A stretch of 32,163 nucleotides of DNA from positions 1 to 32,163 of the forward strand of contig CAZSBE010000025.1 of assembly GCA_964604955.1 (NCBI GenBank), given 5' to 3'. This document shows positions 1 through 6,363 of this stretch, piece by piece. Under the pieces are notes generated by a model, which saw only the letters and a list, made by a program, of their open reading frames with translations, made no database searches and was not told the DNA's origin. Each line of letters opens with the position of its first letter. The first letter of the stretch is position 1. This DNA comes from JALGWA01 sp964604955. Its GTDB lineage: Bacteria; Arandabacterota; Arandabacteria; Arandabacterales; JALGWA01. Both the position numbers and the translations under genes were made by a program.

Positions 1-18
1 AGAACAGCTCCGGCGTGA

Positions 19-231
19 TGTCGGGTACGCGTTTGGTCTCTCTCCGCATCGGGAGTCGTAACTGACATGGACAACACGCAGGCCCTCCTCACGCAAATGG
101 CGCGGGCCATGGAGACATCGGCGCTCTTCAGCAACGTGGAAGTGCTGCCGCAGGGGCCTGCGATATTCACATATGAGGGAAGGAAACTCGAGGGAGCGAT
201 ACGTTTCGAACTGGGAGCAAACCTGGAATGA
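19..231 (+). CDS. pilN: PilN-like pilus assembly protein, C-terminal fragment
   Basis: This open frame reaches a TGA at 229-231 and overlaps the next gene's ATG by the ATGA arrangement usual in pilN-pilO operons. The readable part (from the ATG at 67) includes ALLTQMARAMETSALFSNVE, which resembles the end of the PilN fibronectin-like domain, where a helix is followed by 'S-x-x-F-x-x-V'. PilN is a bitopic inner-membrane protein that pairs with PilO in the type IV pilus alignment complex. The frame is closed by a TGA at 16-18. The preceding residues in another frame (SGTRLVSLRIGS, about 18-53) look more like the expected upstream PilN sequence, so a one-base frameshift near 45-60, real or an assembly-edge error, is likely. 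The assignment rests mainly on gene order. Confidence 0.5.
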   Translation, partial: CRVRVWSLSASGVVTDMDNTQALLTQMARAMETSALFSNVEVLPQGPAIFTYEGRKLEGAIRFELGANLE

Positions 232-773
232 AGATGACGCGTCGGCTGAAGATCCTGCTGGCCATACTCGTGACCGTGGTCCTGTTGAGCGCGGCGCTGG
301 TGGCCGCGGACCTGCTCCCCGCGTTGGCCAGGATGCGCGCCAAACGAGAGGAACTCAAGCGTATAGAAGCCGAAATCCAGAGGTCGCTGCTCGAAGTCAG
401 GCTCCGCGCCGGACAGACCGCCTCGGATGGGCCGGCCCCTGTGCCGGAAATACCTGAGATAGCGGCGTTCATAGCGACGCTCAGGAAGGCGCAGGAGCAA
501 ACGGGAGTCACGGCAATGGTGTTCGACGCCGTCCAGACGGAGAGGCAGGAGGTCATGCTGGCGGGGGTGGGCGAAGAGACCCGGCAATACCTGCTCTCGA
601 GACTGACGGTAAGCTTCTCATCGAACCTGATACAGGCCGGGGACTTCATCAGCGCGGTGCAGTCGGACTACCCTGCGGAGACATTCGATCATCTGGGGCT
701 TTCGAGCAGGTCTCCTGACCAGGACAGAGTCGATGTGAACATGGCGATAAGACTTTACGGGATCCCGAGGTAG
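228..773 (+). CDS. pilO: PilO-like type IV pilus inner-membrane protein
   Basis: The 181-residue protein has a short basic N-terminus, one transmembrane helix (about residues 8-29), a charged coiled-coil-like stretch (about 33-60, MRAKREELKRIEAEIQRSLL) and a periplasmic alpha/beta domain. This is the PilO/GspM architecture and a usual PilO length. In type IV pili PilO heterodimerises with PilN and links the inner-membrane platform through PilP to the secretin. The late-domain pattern LSRLTVSFSSNLIQAGDFISAVQ fits the PilO ferredoxin-like fold. It overlaps the PilN tail by 4 nt and is followed after 2 nt by the PilP-like gene. Sequence conservation in this family is low, so position in the operon carries much of the weight. 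Confidence 0.68.
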   Translation: MKMTRRLKILLAILVTVVLLSAALVAADLLPALARMRAKREELKRIEAEIQRSLLEVRLRAGQTASDGPAPVPEIPEIAAFIATLRKAQEQTGVTAMVFDAVQTERQEVMLAGVGEETRQYLLSRLTVSFSSNLIQAGDFISAVQSDYPAETFDHLGLSSRSPDQDRVDVNMAIRLYGIPR

Positions 774-775
774 CG

Positions 776-1249
776 ATGGCAGCAAGATTGAGCAGCAGGC
801 GAGTGCAGATCGCCGTTGTATGCATACTGGCGGCCGTGGTCCTCTACAACGCAGCTCACTTCCTCGGCAGGAAACCCAGGAAGCAGACCCTCGTCTATGA
901 AGAGGCGTTGTTCGAGGACGGCATTGGGCCCGGTATGACGCCCACCTGGGCGACAGGCGAGTACAAGCCGGCGGCATCATGGGGCGTAAATCCTTTTACC
1001 GGAAAACGGGTTCTCAACTCGCCGGCGGCCGCGGGCCCCGCCGGGCAGCCGAGAGGCGCCTCCGGGCCCGGGAGCGCCGCGGTCAGAATCACCGGTGTCG
1101 TGATCTCGGGAGACAGCAGGTACGTTCTTGCCGGAGACCTGCTTCTCAGGGAAGGCGACAGGCTCGGCGCCGGCCGTATAAAAACCATCAATAGAGACAG
1201 CGTTATTGTCGAATATGAGACTGGGACGAAGACCATCTACATTGATTGA
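776..1249 (+). CDS. PilP/GspC-like periplasmic pilus assembly protein
   Basis: The 157-residue protein has one N-terminal membrane helix (about 9-28) and a low-complexity Gly/Pro/Ala linker (about 80-100). The small C-terminal beta-domain contains VISGDSRYVLAGDLLLREGD followed by two further strands ending in ETGTKTIYID. This resembles the homology region of PilP and GspC, which couples the inner-membrane PilNO complex to the secretin. A classical PilP is a lipoprotein; this one has no lipobox cysteine and instead keeps a GspC-like membrane anchor. It lies between PilO-like and secretin genes, and its stop codon sits 14 nt before the secretin start. Calling it PilP rather than GspC is an inference from the pilus context. 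Confidence 0.55.
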   Translation: MAARLSSRRVQIAVVCILAAVVLYNAAHFLGRKPRKQTLVYEEALFEDGIGPGMTPTWATGEYKPAASWGVNPFTGKRVLNSPAAAGPAGQPRGASGPGSAAVRITGVVISGDSRYVLAGDLLLREGDRLGAGRIKTINRDSVIVEYETGTKTIYID

Positions 1250-1263
1250 TTGGGGATGAGCCA

Positions 1264-2604
1264 ATGGCAAGAAAGGCTATCGCCCTGTGCGCGTTAGTTG
1301 TAGCCGCAGCAGCCTGTTGGGCTGTGCCGCTTTTCGGAAACCCTTTCGAGGACAGTGAGGCTCTCCAGGCCACTGTCTCCATGAGTTTTGCGGAGGCGAA
1401 TATCAACGACGTGCTCAAGGCTTTCTCAAAGGACTACGGCATAAGCGTCGTTATGGAAGACAATATTGAGGGGCGGGTCACGGCCAATTTCGAGAACGTC
1501 ACCATCGGCGAAGCTCTGGAATCGGTGCTCGCCATGGTGGGATGCGGCTGGGAGATGAGGGGCGATATCATCATGGTCTCCCAGCAGAGGCCCGTGAAGC
1601 GGGTCTTCCATTTGGGCAGCCAGGTGAACGAGGGCATCCGGGAACAACTGCAGAGCCTGATTTCCGACAGCGGCCAGCTGATAGTGGACCCGGCTTCCGG
1701 CAGCGTCATGGTCATCGACCGGGCCGCGAATCTCGAGCGGATCGACGCTTTTCTCGGTCTGTCGGACATGCGCCGGAAGCAGGTCATGATCGAGGCCAGG
1801 ATAGTAGAGGTCAGCCTGGGCTCCGACGACGAGATGGGCATCAACTGGAGCATACTGAACGCGTCGATTCTCGACATGGAGGGTGTGACTTCGGACTGGG
1901 CCCAGAATCTCGCTCCGGAGGCCCGCCAGGAGGACACCGGGCTCAGCGGCTCGGGCGGCGACCTGCCGGACTATCGCGGCTTCGAGTTCCAGGTCTCGCG
2001 GAACGACGCCGATTTTATACTGCAGGCCCTGGCCAGAGACACCAACCTCGACCTGCTCTCCGCTCCGAGGGTGGCGACCCTCAACAACGAGCCCGCGGTC
2101 ATCAAGGTCCTGGAGAGAGTGCCGTACGTAAGCTCGCTGACCGAGCTCACCCAGTACGGCTCGACCACCTCCAAGACCGAGGTCGAGTTCGTCGACGTCG
2201 GCATAACCCTCGAAGCCACCCCCCAGCTCGCGCCCGACGGCTCGGTGTTTCTCAGAATACGCCCGGAGATCAGCGAGGTCGTCGAGTGGTTCAACGGCAC
2301 GCCCGTCGTGGACCGGAGATCGGTCGAGACCACCGTGAGGGTGGCCGACGGCGGCACCGTGATCATCGGAGGGCTCCTCAAGGACGTCACCCTCCAGAGC
2401 ATATCCAAGACGCCCATACTGGGCGACATCCCCGTCCTGGGCTTCCTGTTCCGCAGCAAGCGCGAGCAGACGACCAAGTCCGAACTCCTCGTCTTCATCT
2501 CCCCCACCGTAATCTCCGAAGAGCAGATGGTCCGGGAGATCGAGAACCGCGAGCAGGGCATGGACGAGATGCGCCAGGACATCAAGAAGGGCCTCTTCCG
2601 CTGA
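1264..2604 (+). CDS. pilQ: PilQ/GspD-type outer-membrane secretin
   Basis: The product forms the multimeric outer-membrane channel for a type IV pilus. I start it at ATG 1264, preceded by GGGGATG, because it gives a clean signal peptide (about residues 1-25); a TTG at 1246 would overlap the previous stop. Domains in order are an STN/N0-like domain (about 36-105), one N1-like domain (about 108-170) and the secretin beta-barrel (about 175-435). The last contains the family hallmarks VMIEARIVEV, LLSAPRVATLNNEPA, a VGITLEATPQ strand and the VADGGTVIIGGLLKD...KTPILGDIPVLGFLFR signature. At 446 residues it is much shorter than proteobacterial PilQ (usually 600-700+), because it has no AMIN domains and only one N1 repeat. 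It is the last gene of the pilus cluster; no terminator is obvious behind it. Confidence 0.9.
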   Translation: MARKAIALCALVVAAAACWAVPLFGNPFEDSEALQATVSMSFAEANINDVLKAFSKDYGISVVMEDNIEGRVTANFENVTIGEALESVLAMVGCGWEMRGDIIMVSQQRPVKRVFHLGSQVNEGIREQLQSLISDSGQLIVDPASGSVMVIDRAANLERIDAFLGLSDMRRKQVMIEARIVEVSLGSDDEMGINWSILNASILDMEGVTSDWAQNLAPEARQEDTGLSGSGGDLPDYRGFEFQVSRNDADFILQALARDTNLDLLSAPRVATLNNEPAVIKVLERVPYVSSLTELTQYGSTTSKTEVEFVDVGITLEATPQLAPDGSVFLRIRPEISEVVEWFNGTPVVDRRSVETTVRVADGGTVIIGGLLKDVTLQSISKTPILGDIPVLGFLFRSKREQTTKSELLVFISPTVISEEQMVREIENREQGMDEMRQDIKKGLFR

Positions 2605-2710
2605 CCCCGCCGGACTGCGCGATGACCGTCTCCTGCTATATTTCCTGGTATTGCAGTTGAACCCTTGAGACCCGCCCCGGAAGTGAGTAAATTAAGGAGG
2701 AGGACTTATT

Positions 2711-2794
2711 GTGAGAAGGGGTATACTACCCATATGCATGCCCGCCCCGGACCGGGGCAGGAGTCTCGAGTTTACACTCAACTTCGGAGCGTAG
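2711..2794 (+). CDS. possible 27-residue leader peptide
   Basis: A GTG at 2711 follows a very strong Shine-Dalgarno stretch (AAGGAGGAGG, about 2694-2703) at 7 nt spacing. It opens a 27-codon frame that ends at TAG 2792-2794, only 3 nt before the lipoprotein ATG at 2798. The lipoprotein itself has only a weak GGAG upstream. This arrangement would allow translational coupling from leader to lipoprotein. The peptide (starting MRRGILPICMPAP) has no recognisable features and its frame contains the hairpin at 2741-2761. A weak promoter-like pair (TTGAGA at 2665, TAAATT at 2688, 17 nt apart) precedes it. It could equally be a chance frame behind a purine-rich stretch. Confidence 0.3.
   Translation: MRRGILPICMPAPDRGRSLEFTLNFGA
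2741..2761. repeat. GC-rich perfect dyad upstream of lipoprotein
   Basis: GCCCCGG (2744-2750) and CCGGGGC (2752-2758) form an inverted repeat around a single A, extendable by two more pairs past one mismatch. No T-run follows on the plus strand, so it is not a standard terminator. It could be an operator or an mRNA hairpin in the lipoprotein leader. Confidence 0.4.
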
Positions 2795-2797
2795 TGT

Positions 2798-3961
2798 ATG
2801 AGAAGAAGGATTGCCGTTATCGCGCTATTGGGGGTGATGGGGCTCGCCGTATCCTGCGGCGATGATGGCGGGACCGCAGGGCCTAATCTTCCCCCGACTA
2901 CGTCTATCCAATCACTGGAGCTCCTCCCGGAGCAGCAGTACCGGGCCCATATAATCTGGACCGGGAGCGACCCCGACGGCCGCGTGTCGTACTACGAGGT
3001 GGCATGGCAGACGGGCCATGTGGTGCTGGGAGCATCGCTTTTTGAGGACGGCCTCACCTGGCAGAAGGTGACCGTCACCGAATCGACGTTCACGCTGAAC
3101 GCCGACGTCTGCTCACCGGCCGGCGCTTGCTCCGGCAGTTACACATTCTTCGTGAGGGCGGTCGACAACGGCGGCGCCGTGGACACTAATCCCCCGTATG
3201 AGAGCTTCACCACGACTACAGCCCTTCCGGAAGCACGGTTCGTCTCGCCCGCTCCTCCGAGTTCGAACGAGCCGACCTGTCTGCGCCTCGAATGGACCGG
3301 CGAGGACCCCGACGGCGAAGTGGTAGCTTACCGGTACTGCAAGAAGCTATTCTATGACCCGCCGGCAGGCGTGCCCTATCCCGACTGGGATTCCAGGTGG
3401 AGCCCGTGGACGGAAGAGACGGTCGTCGTGTTACCCGACGAGTACCCTGTTGATGATTGGAACCCCTGGACCTTTTTCCTTCAGGCCAAGGACAACGCGG
3501 GGGCGGTTCAGCAGGTCTTCAGGAATGATAAGAACATACTCATCGTCAACATCGACGAGGACCTCACCAGCGGGCCCTCGATAACGCTACGCTGTTACAC
3601 GGGCAGCTGCCTGGGCAAGCTGGGGGCACTGATTGCCTCCCGCTCGACTTCGAATCCGGGCAACATGGATGTACCGGTGGAAGTCTTCGAAGGCGATACG
3701 CTGTGCTTCAAGTCCTTTGCCGATCCGGGGTACTTCGCGACGGCTCTCACCGGATTGCAGTACAACGAGTCTTCGAGTCCGGGAATTTACTGGAAGAGCC
3801 CCAGTGATTCGGCTGCATGGTACTACCCTCGTTACGGCGACCTGTTTGTCGCCCCGGGCGGCCAGTTCGATCTGTACATTCATGTGAAGGACAACTACTG
3901 CCAGCATGGAAGCACGGCCTCGGCTCACATGATCATCCAGGGCAATCCGCGGCCGGAGTGA
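2798..3961 (+). CDS. lipoprotein with fibronectin-III-like domains
   Basis: The 387-residue protein begins with a basic, hydrophobic signal ending in a lipobox (LAVSC, Cys about residue 20), so it should be lipidated and exported. Two related beta-sandwich segments follow. Each holds the pattern 'W-T-G-x-D-P-D-G-x-V-x-x-Y' (WTGSDPDGRVSYYEV near 48-62 and WTGEDPDGEVVAYRY near 166-180) and ends with a 'F-x-x-x-A-x-D-N-x-G-A-V' motif (FFVRAVDNGGAV, FFLQAKDNAGAV). This is typical of Fn3/PKD-like modules in surface lipoproteins. A third C-terminal region ends with YIHVKDNYC and has no enzyme motif I recognise. Several cysteines suggest disulfides outside the cytoplasm. The substrate or partner is unknown. 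It stands alone between the pilus genes and the converging pckA. Confidence 0.8.
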   Translation: MRRRIAVIALLGVMGLAVSCGDDGGTAGPNLPPTTSIQSLELLPEQQYRAHIIWTGSDPDGRVSYYEVAWQTGHVVLGASLFEDGLTWQKVTVTESTFTLNADVCSPAGACSGSYTFFVRAVDNGGAVDTNPPYESFTTTTALPEARFVSPAPPSSNEPTCLRLEWTGEDPDGEVVAYRYCKKLFYDPPAGVPYPDWDSRWSPWTEETVVVLPDEYPVDDWNPWTFFLQAKDNAGAVQQVFRNDKNILIVNIDEDLTSGPSITLRCYTGSCLGKLGALIASRSTSNPGNMDVPVEVFEGDTLCFKSFADPGYFATALTGLQYNESSSPGIYWKSPSDSAAWYYPRYGDLFVAPGGQFDLYIHVKDNYCQHGSTASAHMIIQGNPRPE

Positions 3962-3965
3962 GGCG

Positions 3966-4021
3966 GGCAAAAATAACGCGTCCGGGCATTCTCCGCTGAT
4001 GTATTAGAAAAGCCCGGACGC
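3966..4021 (-). terminator. Rho-independent terminator for pckA
   Basis: A perfect 10-bp inverted repeat (GCGTCCGGGC at 3978-3987 and GCCCGGACGC at 4012-4021, loop 24 nt) is followed on the minus strand by GTTATTTTTG, giving a U-rich tail. That orientation serves the minus-strand pckA gene, whose stop is about 125 nt upstream. On the plus strand the tail is poor (TTATCG), so any effect on the lipoprotein gene would rest on the hairpin alone. The loop is longer than usual. Confidence 0.6.
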
Positions 4022-4120
4022 TTATCGAAGCCGATCCCCGATTTCTTCAGTATTCAAGGTACATGATACCACAGAACCATCAGAAAGTCAACCGGGTATG
4101 ACGGGTTACATGCGAGTCTG

Positions 4121-4145
4121 ATTGTGCAGTTTGAGACCTGACCCC
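4121..4145 (-). repeat. dispersed AGACCTGACCCC repeat, copy A
   Basis: The plus strand reads ATTGTGCA, six variable bases, then AGACCTGACCCC. It matches copies at 22329-22353 and 25148-25196 over most of 24-25 bp. Read in the direction of pckA, the element begins one base after the stop codon. Confidence 0.75.
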
Positions 4146-4146
4146 G

Positions 4147-5179
4147 TCAGATTTTCCGGTGGCGGGGCGGGCTGGGGATGCGGCCCGACGGCTGCCAGAA
4201 GCGCTCAACCGGAGACGGCTCGTCCGCTTTCTCTTCCCTTTGGCGCGGCTCGCTCTTCCCGCCGGCCGGGGCGGTCGGCGGCACGGACACCCTGCCCCTC
4301 TTCCGGGGGGCAATACCAAATGACTTCTCGGCGCTGCGGAGCACCTCTTCGCGCAGGCCCTCCTGGGCGATCTGCGCGGTGTACTTCTCCCTCCCCTCGA
4401 CTATGCCATCGAGGTAGCGGTCGATCTCTTCCTGGGAGTAGAAATGCCGCGGGTCGAACTGGTCGAGACTCTGGCCTTCGGCCTCGACTACGCTCCCCGT
4501 TCCGAACATGCCTTTTTCGTACTTGTTGGTGTCCTTGAGATCCCCGCGCTGTATCGACGCCATGATATCCAGCGGCACGCGCTGCACCTTGCGGACCTGC
4601 CTCTTTTTCTTCATCCCGTCCTCTTCATAGGTCTCGATGACCTCGCCCATGCCACCGGTGTTGTACTGCATGAACTTGACTTTGCCGGGATACTTGTCGA
4701 CCAGCTCCATCACGATATCGTAGAACTTGTTGACCTTGGCGCCCCTCGAACCCACGATGAAGGGGTCGGTGCCCACGATGCGCACTGACTCTCCCGCCTT
4801 GAGCGGCTGCGAAGCGTAAGAGTGGGTCGACTCCCCCCAGAGGTACGCGAGCACGCCCTGCTCGGGAGTGAGCTCCTGGGCGAAGGGCATTATCGTGTTC
4901 CGGCGCGTGATGAAGGCGAAGACAATGCCGTCTAGTTCCTCGAGCGACGGGAGGTCGACGCCTTTCGAACTTATCCGGCGGAGCCTGCCTCCCATCTTGA
5001 CCTTGAGCTCGTCCCGCTGCATCACCGCCCGGCCGTTCGCGCAGAGCGACTCGTCCAGGAAGTCGACATTGCCCCCGGAATCGATCATGACGTTCTCGAA
5101 CAGCGCCGACCTGTGGGTCAGAGCGTTGTATAGGGCCTCCTGGAGGTCCCGGTTCACGTCTGTCTTGACGAAGAACCCG
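4147..5179 (-). CDS. pckA: ATP-dependent PEP carboxykinase, C-terminal part
   Basis: This is the downstream part of the gene whose first 279 codons lie at 5190-6026; the two are separated by an assembly gap. The frame resumes just inside the gap edge with GFFVKTDVNRDLQEAL and runs 343 residues to TGA at 4147. It contains a substrate/metal-site equivalent region around NGRAVMQRDEL, and FITRRNTIMPFAQELTPEQG...YLWGESTHSY, which aligns with the conserved LTPEQA block of ATP-type PEPCK; a later stretch (MQYNTGGMGE) matches the family's 'VNTGW.GG' block. After the catalytic core there is an extra tail of roughly 50 residues rich in Pro, Arg and Glu that the family normally lacks. The enzyme converts oxaloacetate plus ATP to PEP, CO2 and ADP. 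The assembled protein would be at least about 620 residues, longer than the usual 530-540. Confidence 0.82.
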
Positions 5180-5189
5180 NNNNNNNNNN
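5180..5189. other. assembly gap (10 N)
   Basis: Ten Ns interrupt pckA. The upstream frame ends in-phase at AAC (5190-5192 on the plus strand) and the downstream frame resumes with one leftover base. A gap length congruent to 2 modulo 3 is therefore needed to keep the gene open, and 10 does not satisfy this. The N count is a placeholder, not a measured length. Confidence 0.95.
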
Positions 5190-6026
5190 GTTCTCGCTGC
5201 CGAGCGCCGAGCCGTCGCGTTTCAAGAAAACGATGTCGTCCTGTATTACAGCGGTCCCCTCACCGTCCCTGTGGTCGAGGCCAAGGAAATGCGTGGACCA
5301 GGTGGACTTGCCTGTCGCCGTGAGCCCGAACATCAGCACGCCGTAGGTCTTGAGGCTCCCATCCACGGCCCGGACAGTCACGGTCTTGGAACCCGCATGC
5401 AGGCCGAGCATCCCCATCTTGTCGGCTGACCACATGGCCTGCCTGAGAAAACCCTTCTTGTCCTCCCCCATGTAGTCGGTGCCGAGGGCTATGTTTATCT
5501 TGAGTTCGGGCAGGGCGAGTACCTGCTGCTTCATTGAGTGCTCTTCGGGAATGTGGATCATCGTGAACTCCGGCCCCGGGCGCTTGCCGGGCTTGAACAT
5601 CGTGTTCCCCCACATGTAGGCGATTCTGTAGTTCTTCTGGTCCTCTACCGACATGTAGAGGTTGCAGACGGGATTGTAAGAGCCGTTGTCGCCCATCTGC
5701 CGCCGGAGGTGCACGAACGGAAGCGTCCGGATGAGGTGGAGAACCTTGTGGAGCTCTTCCGGTGCGTCGGCCACGATGTTCCTGTGAACGTCGGTGAGAC
5801 TCGGGAGGCGCACCGCCTCGCTTCCCAAATAGACCGTCTTGGGCGCGATACGGCTCGATACCGATGAGCGCCACCCGTATGAACCGAACTTGGTCCTGGT
5901 ACCCGTCCGTATGGAGGGCTCGCGAAGGTCGTCCAGAGACATGCTGCGGATGTTCTTGCCCTTGAGGAGCGGAAAGAGGTTCTCCGCAAAACGTTTGTAC
6001 GCCTGCACGTCGTAAATGTCGCCCAC
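5190..6026 (-). CDS. pckA: ATP-dependent PEP carboxykinase, N-terminal part
   Basis: Exactly 279 codons run from GTG 6026 to the gap. I chose this start because GGAGGT lies just upstream. The alternative ATG at 6068 overlaps a perfect TATAAT -10 box and would not be in the transcript. Key PEPCK elements (numbered from this start) are YMGEDKK (185-191, matching the substrate-lysine motif YxGExKK), His210, the P-loop GLTATGKS (234-241, usually GLSGTGKT) and IQDD (261-264, matching the kinase-2 motif GDDE). The N-terminal third is divergent from textbook PEPCK; the usual GRSPKDK stretch is replaced by RTGTRTKFGSYGWR. The family role is gluconeogenic or anaplerotic interconversion of oxaloacetate and PEP. 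It is monocistronic with its own promoter and terminator, and continues at 4147-5179. Confidence 0.85.
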
Positions 6027-6066
6027 GGTACCTCCAGACTTGTGGTTATATTCTTCCCGGCCCGCC

Positions 6067-6095
6067 ATTATAGTCAGAAAAACGTGAAATGGCAA
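6067..6095 (-). promoter_or_regulatory. sigma70-type promoter of pckA
   Basis: On the minus strand TTGCCA (6090-6095) and a perfect TATAAT (6067-6072) are separated by exactly 17 nt. The predicted start of transcription, near 6059, gives a leader of about 30 nt to the GTG at 6026, which has a GGAGGT ribosome site. The -10 box overlaps an in-frame ATG, which argues against that ATG as the start codon. Confidence 0.7.
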
Positions 6096-6131
6096 CACCG
6101 GAATTCCGCCACCAGAGGGCCCGGATTTCAT

Positions 6132-6275
6132 GTGCGGGCCCGACGGGACTCCCCCCGGGCTCCGTGTTGTAAAGGAGCCATGGGGGACGTCCCGAGGTAC
6201 CTATCCGCCAGTGCGGGCCCGACGGGACTCCCCCCGGGCTCCGTGTTGTAAAGGAGCCATGGGGGACGTCCCGAG
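6132..6275. repeat. twin 65-bp direct repeats, each a large hairpin
   Basis: Two identical 65-bp units (6132-6196 and 6211-6275) are separated by 14 nt inside a 337-nt gene-free region (6027-6363). Each unit folds on itself. In copy 1, CGGGAC (6144-6149), T and CCCCC pair with GGGGG, A and GTCCCG (6182-6194, one bulged C), then after a 2x2 internal loop GGCTCC (6158-6163) pairs with GGAGCC (6174-6179) around the loop GTGTTGTAAA, about 18 pairs in all. The repeats lie between the -35 boxes of the divergent pckA and flotillin promoters, so they are not in either predicted transcript. They could be REP-like elements or twin binding sites. Confidence 0.85.
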
Positions 6276-6289
6276 GGCCCTTATTTCGG

Positions 6290-6318
6290 TTGCCAAGCAC
6301 ATGCTTTCTGTCTATAAT
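6290..6318 (+). promoter_or_regulatory. sigma70-type promoter of flotillin/aminotransferase operon
   Basis: TTGCCA (6290-6295), a 17-nt spacer and a perfect TATAAT (6313-6318) predict transcription starting near 6325 and a leader of about 39 nt. The -35 and -10 sequences are identical to those of the divergent pckA promoter at 6067-6095, suggesting shared control. Confidence 0.7.
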
Positions 6319-6331
6319 CCAGCGTCTGGAT
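6317..6331. promoter_or_regulatory. candidate operator at flotillin transcription start
   Basis: ATCCAG (6317-6322) and CTGGAT (6326-6331) form a perfect 6-bp dyad with a 3-nt centre. It overlaps the end of the -10 box and the predicted start site, a normal location for a repressor site. It could also be a small 5' mRNA hairpin. Confidence 0.4.
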
Positions 6332-6363
6332 AACAATCCACGCATATACGGGAGGGTAACAGT

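Noticed and set aside
1542..2660. 372-codon plus-strand frame overlapping the secretin
   Set aside because: Arg/Gly/Pro-rich translation without recognisable domains; the secretin frame carries full family signatures.
4147..6026. pckA as a frameshifted pseudogene
   Set aside because: The break coincides exactly with the N gap and both sides encode continuous conserved PEPCK sequence.
6027..6131. N-terminal extension of PEPCK to ATG 6131 or 6068
   Set aside because: The predicted pckA promoter lies within this stretch and a GGAGGT site marks GTG 6026.
6132..6275. possible CRISPR or IS remnant
   Set aside because: Only two copies with a 14-nt separation, no transposase frame and no target-site duplication visible.
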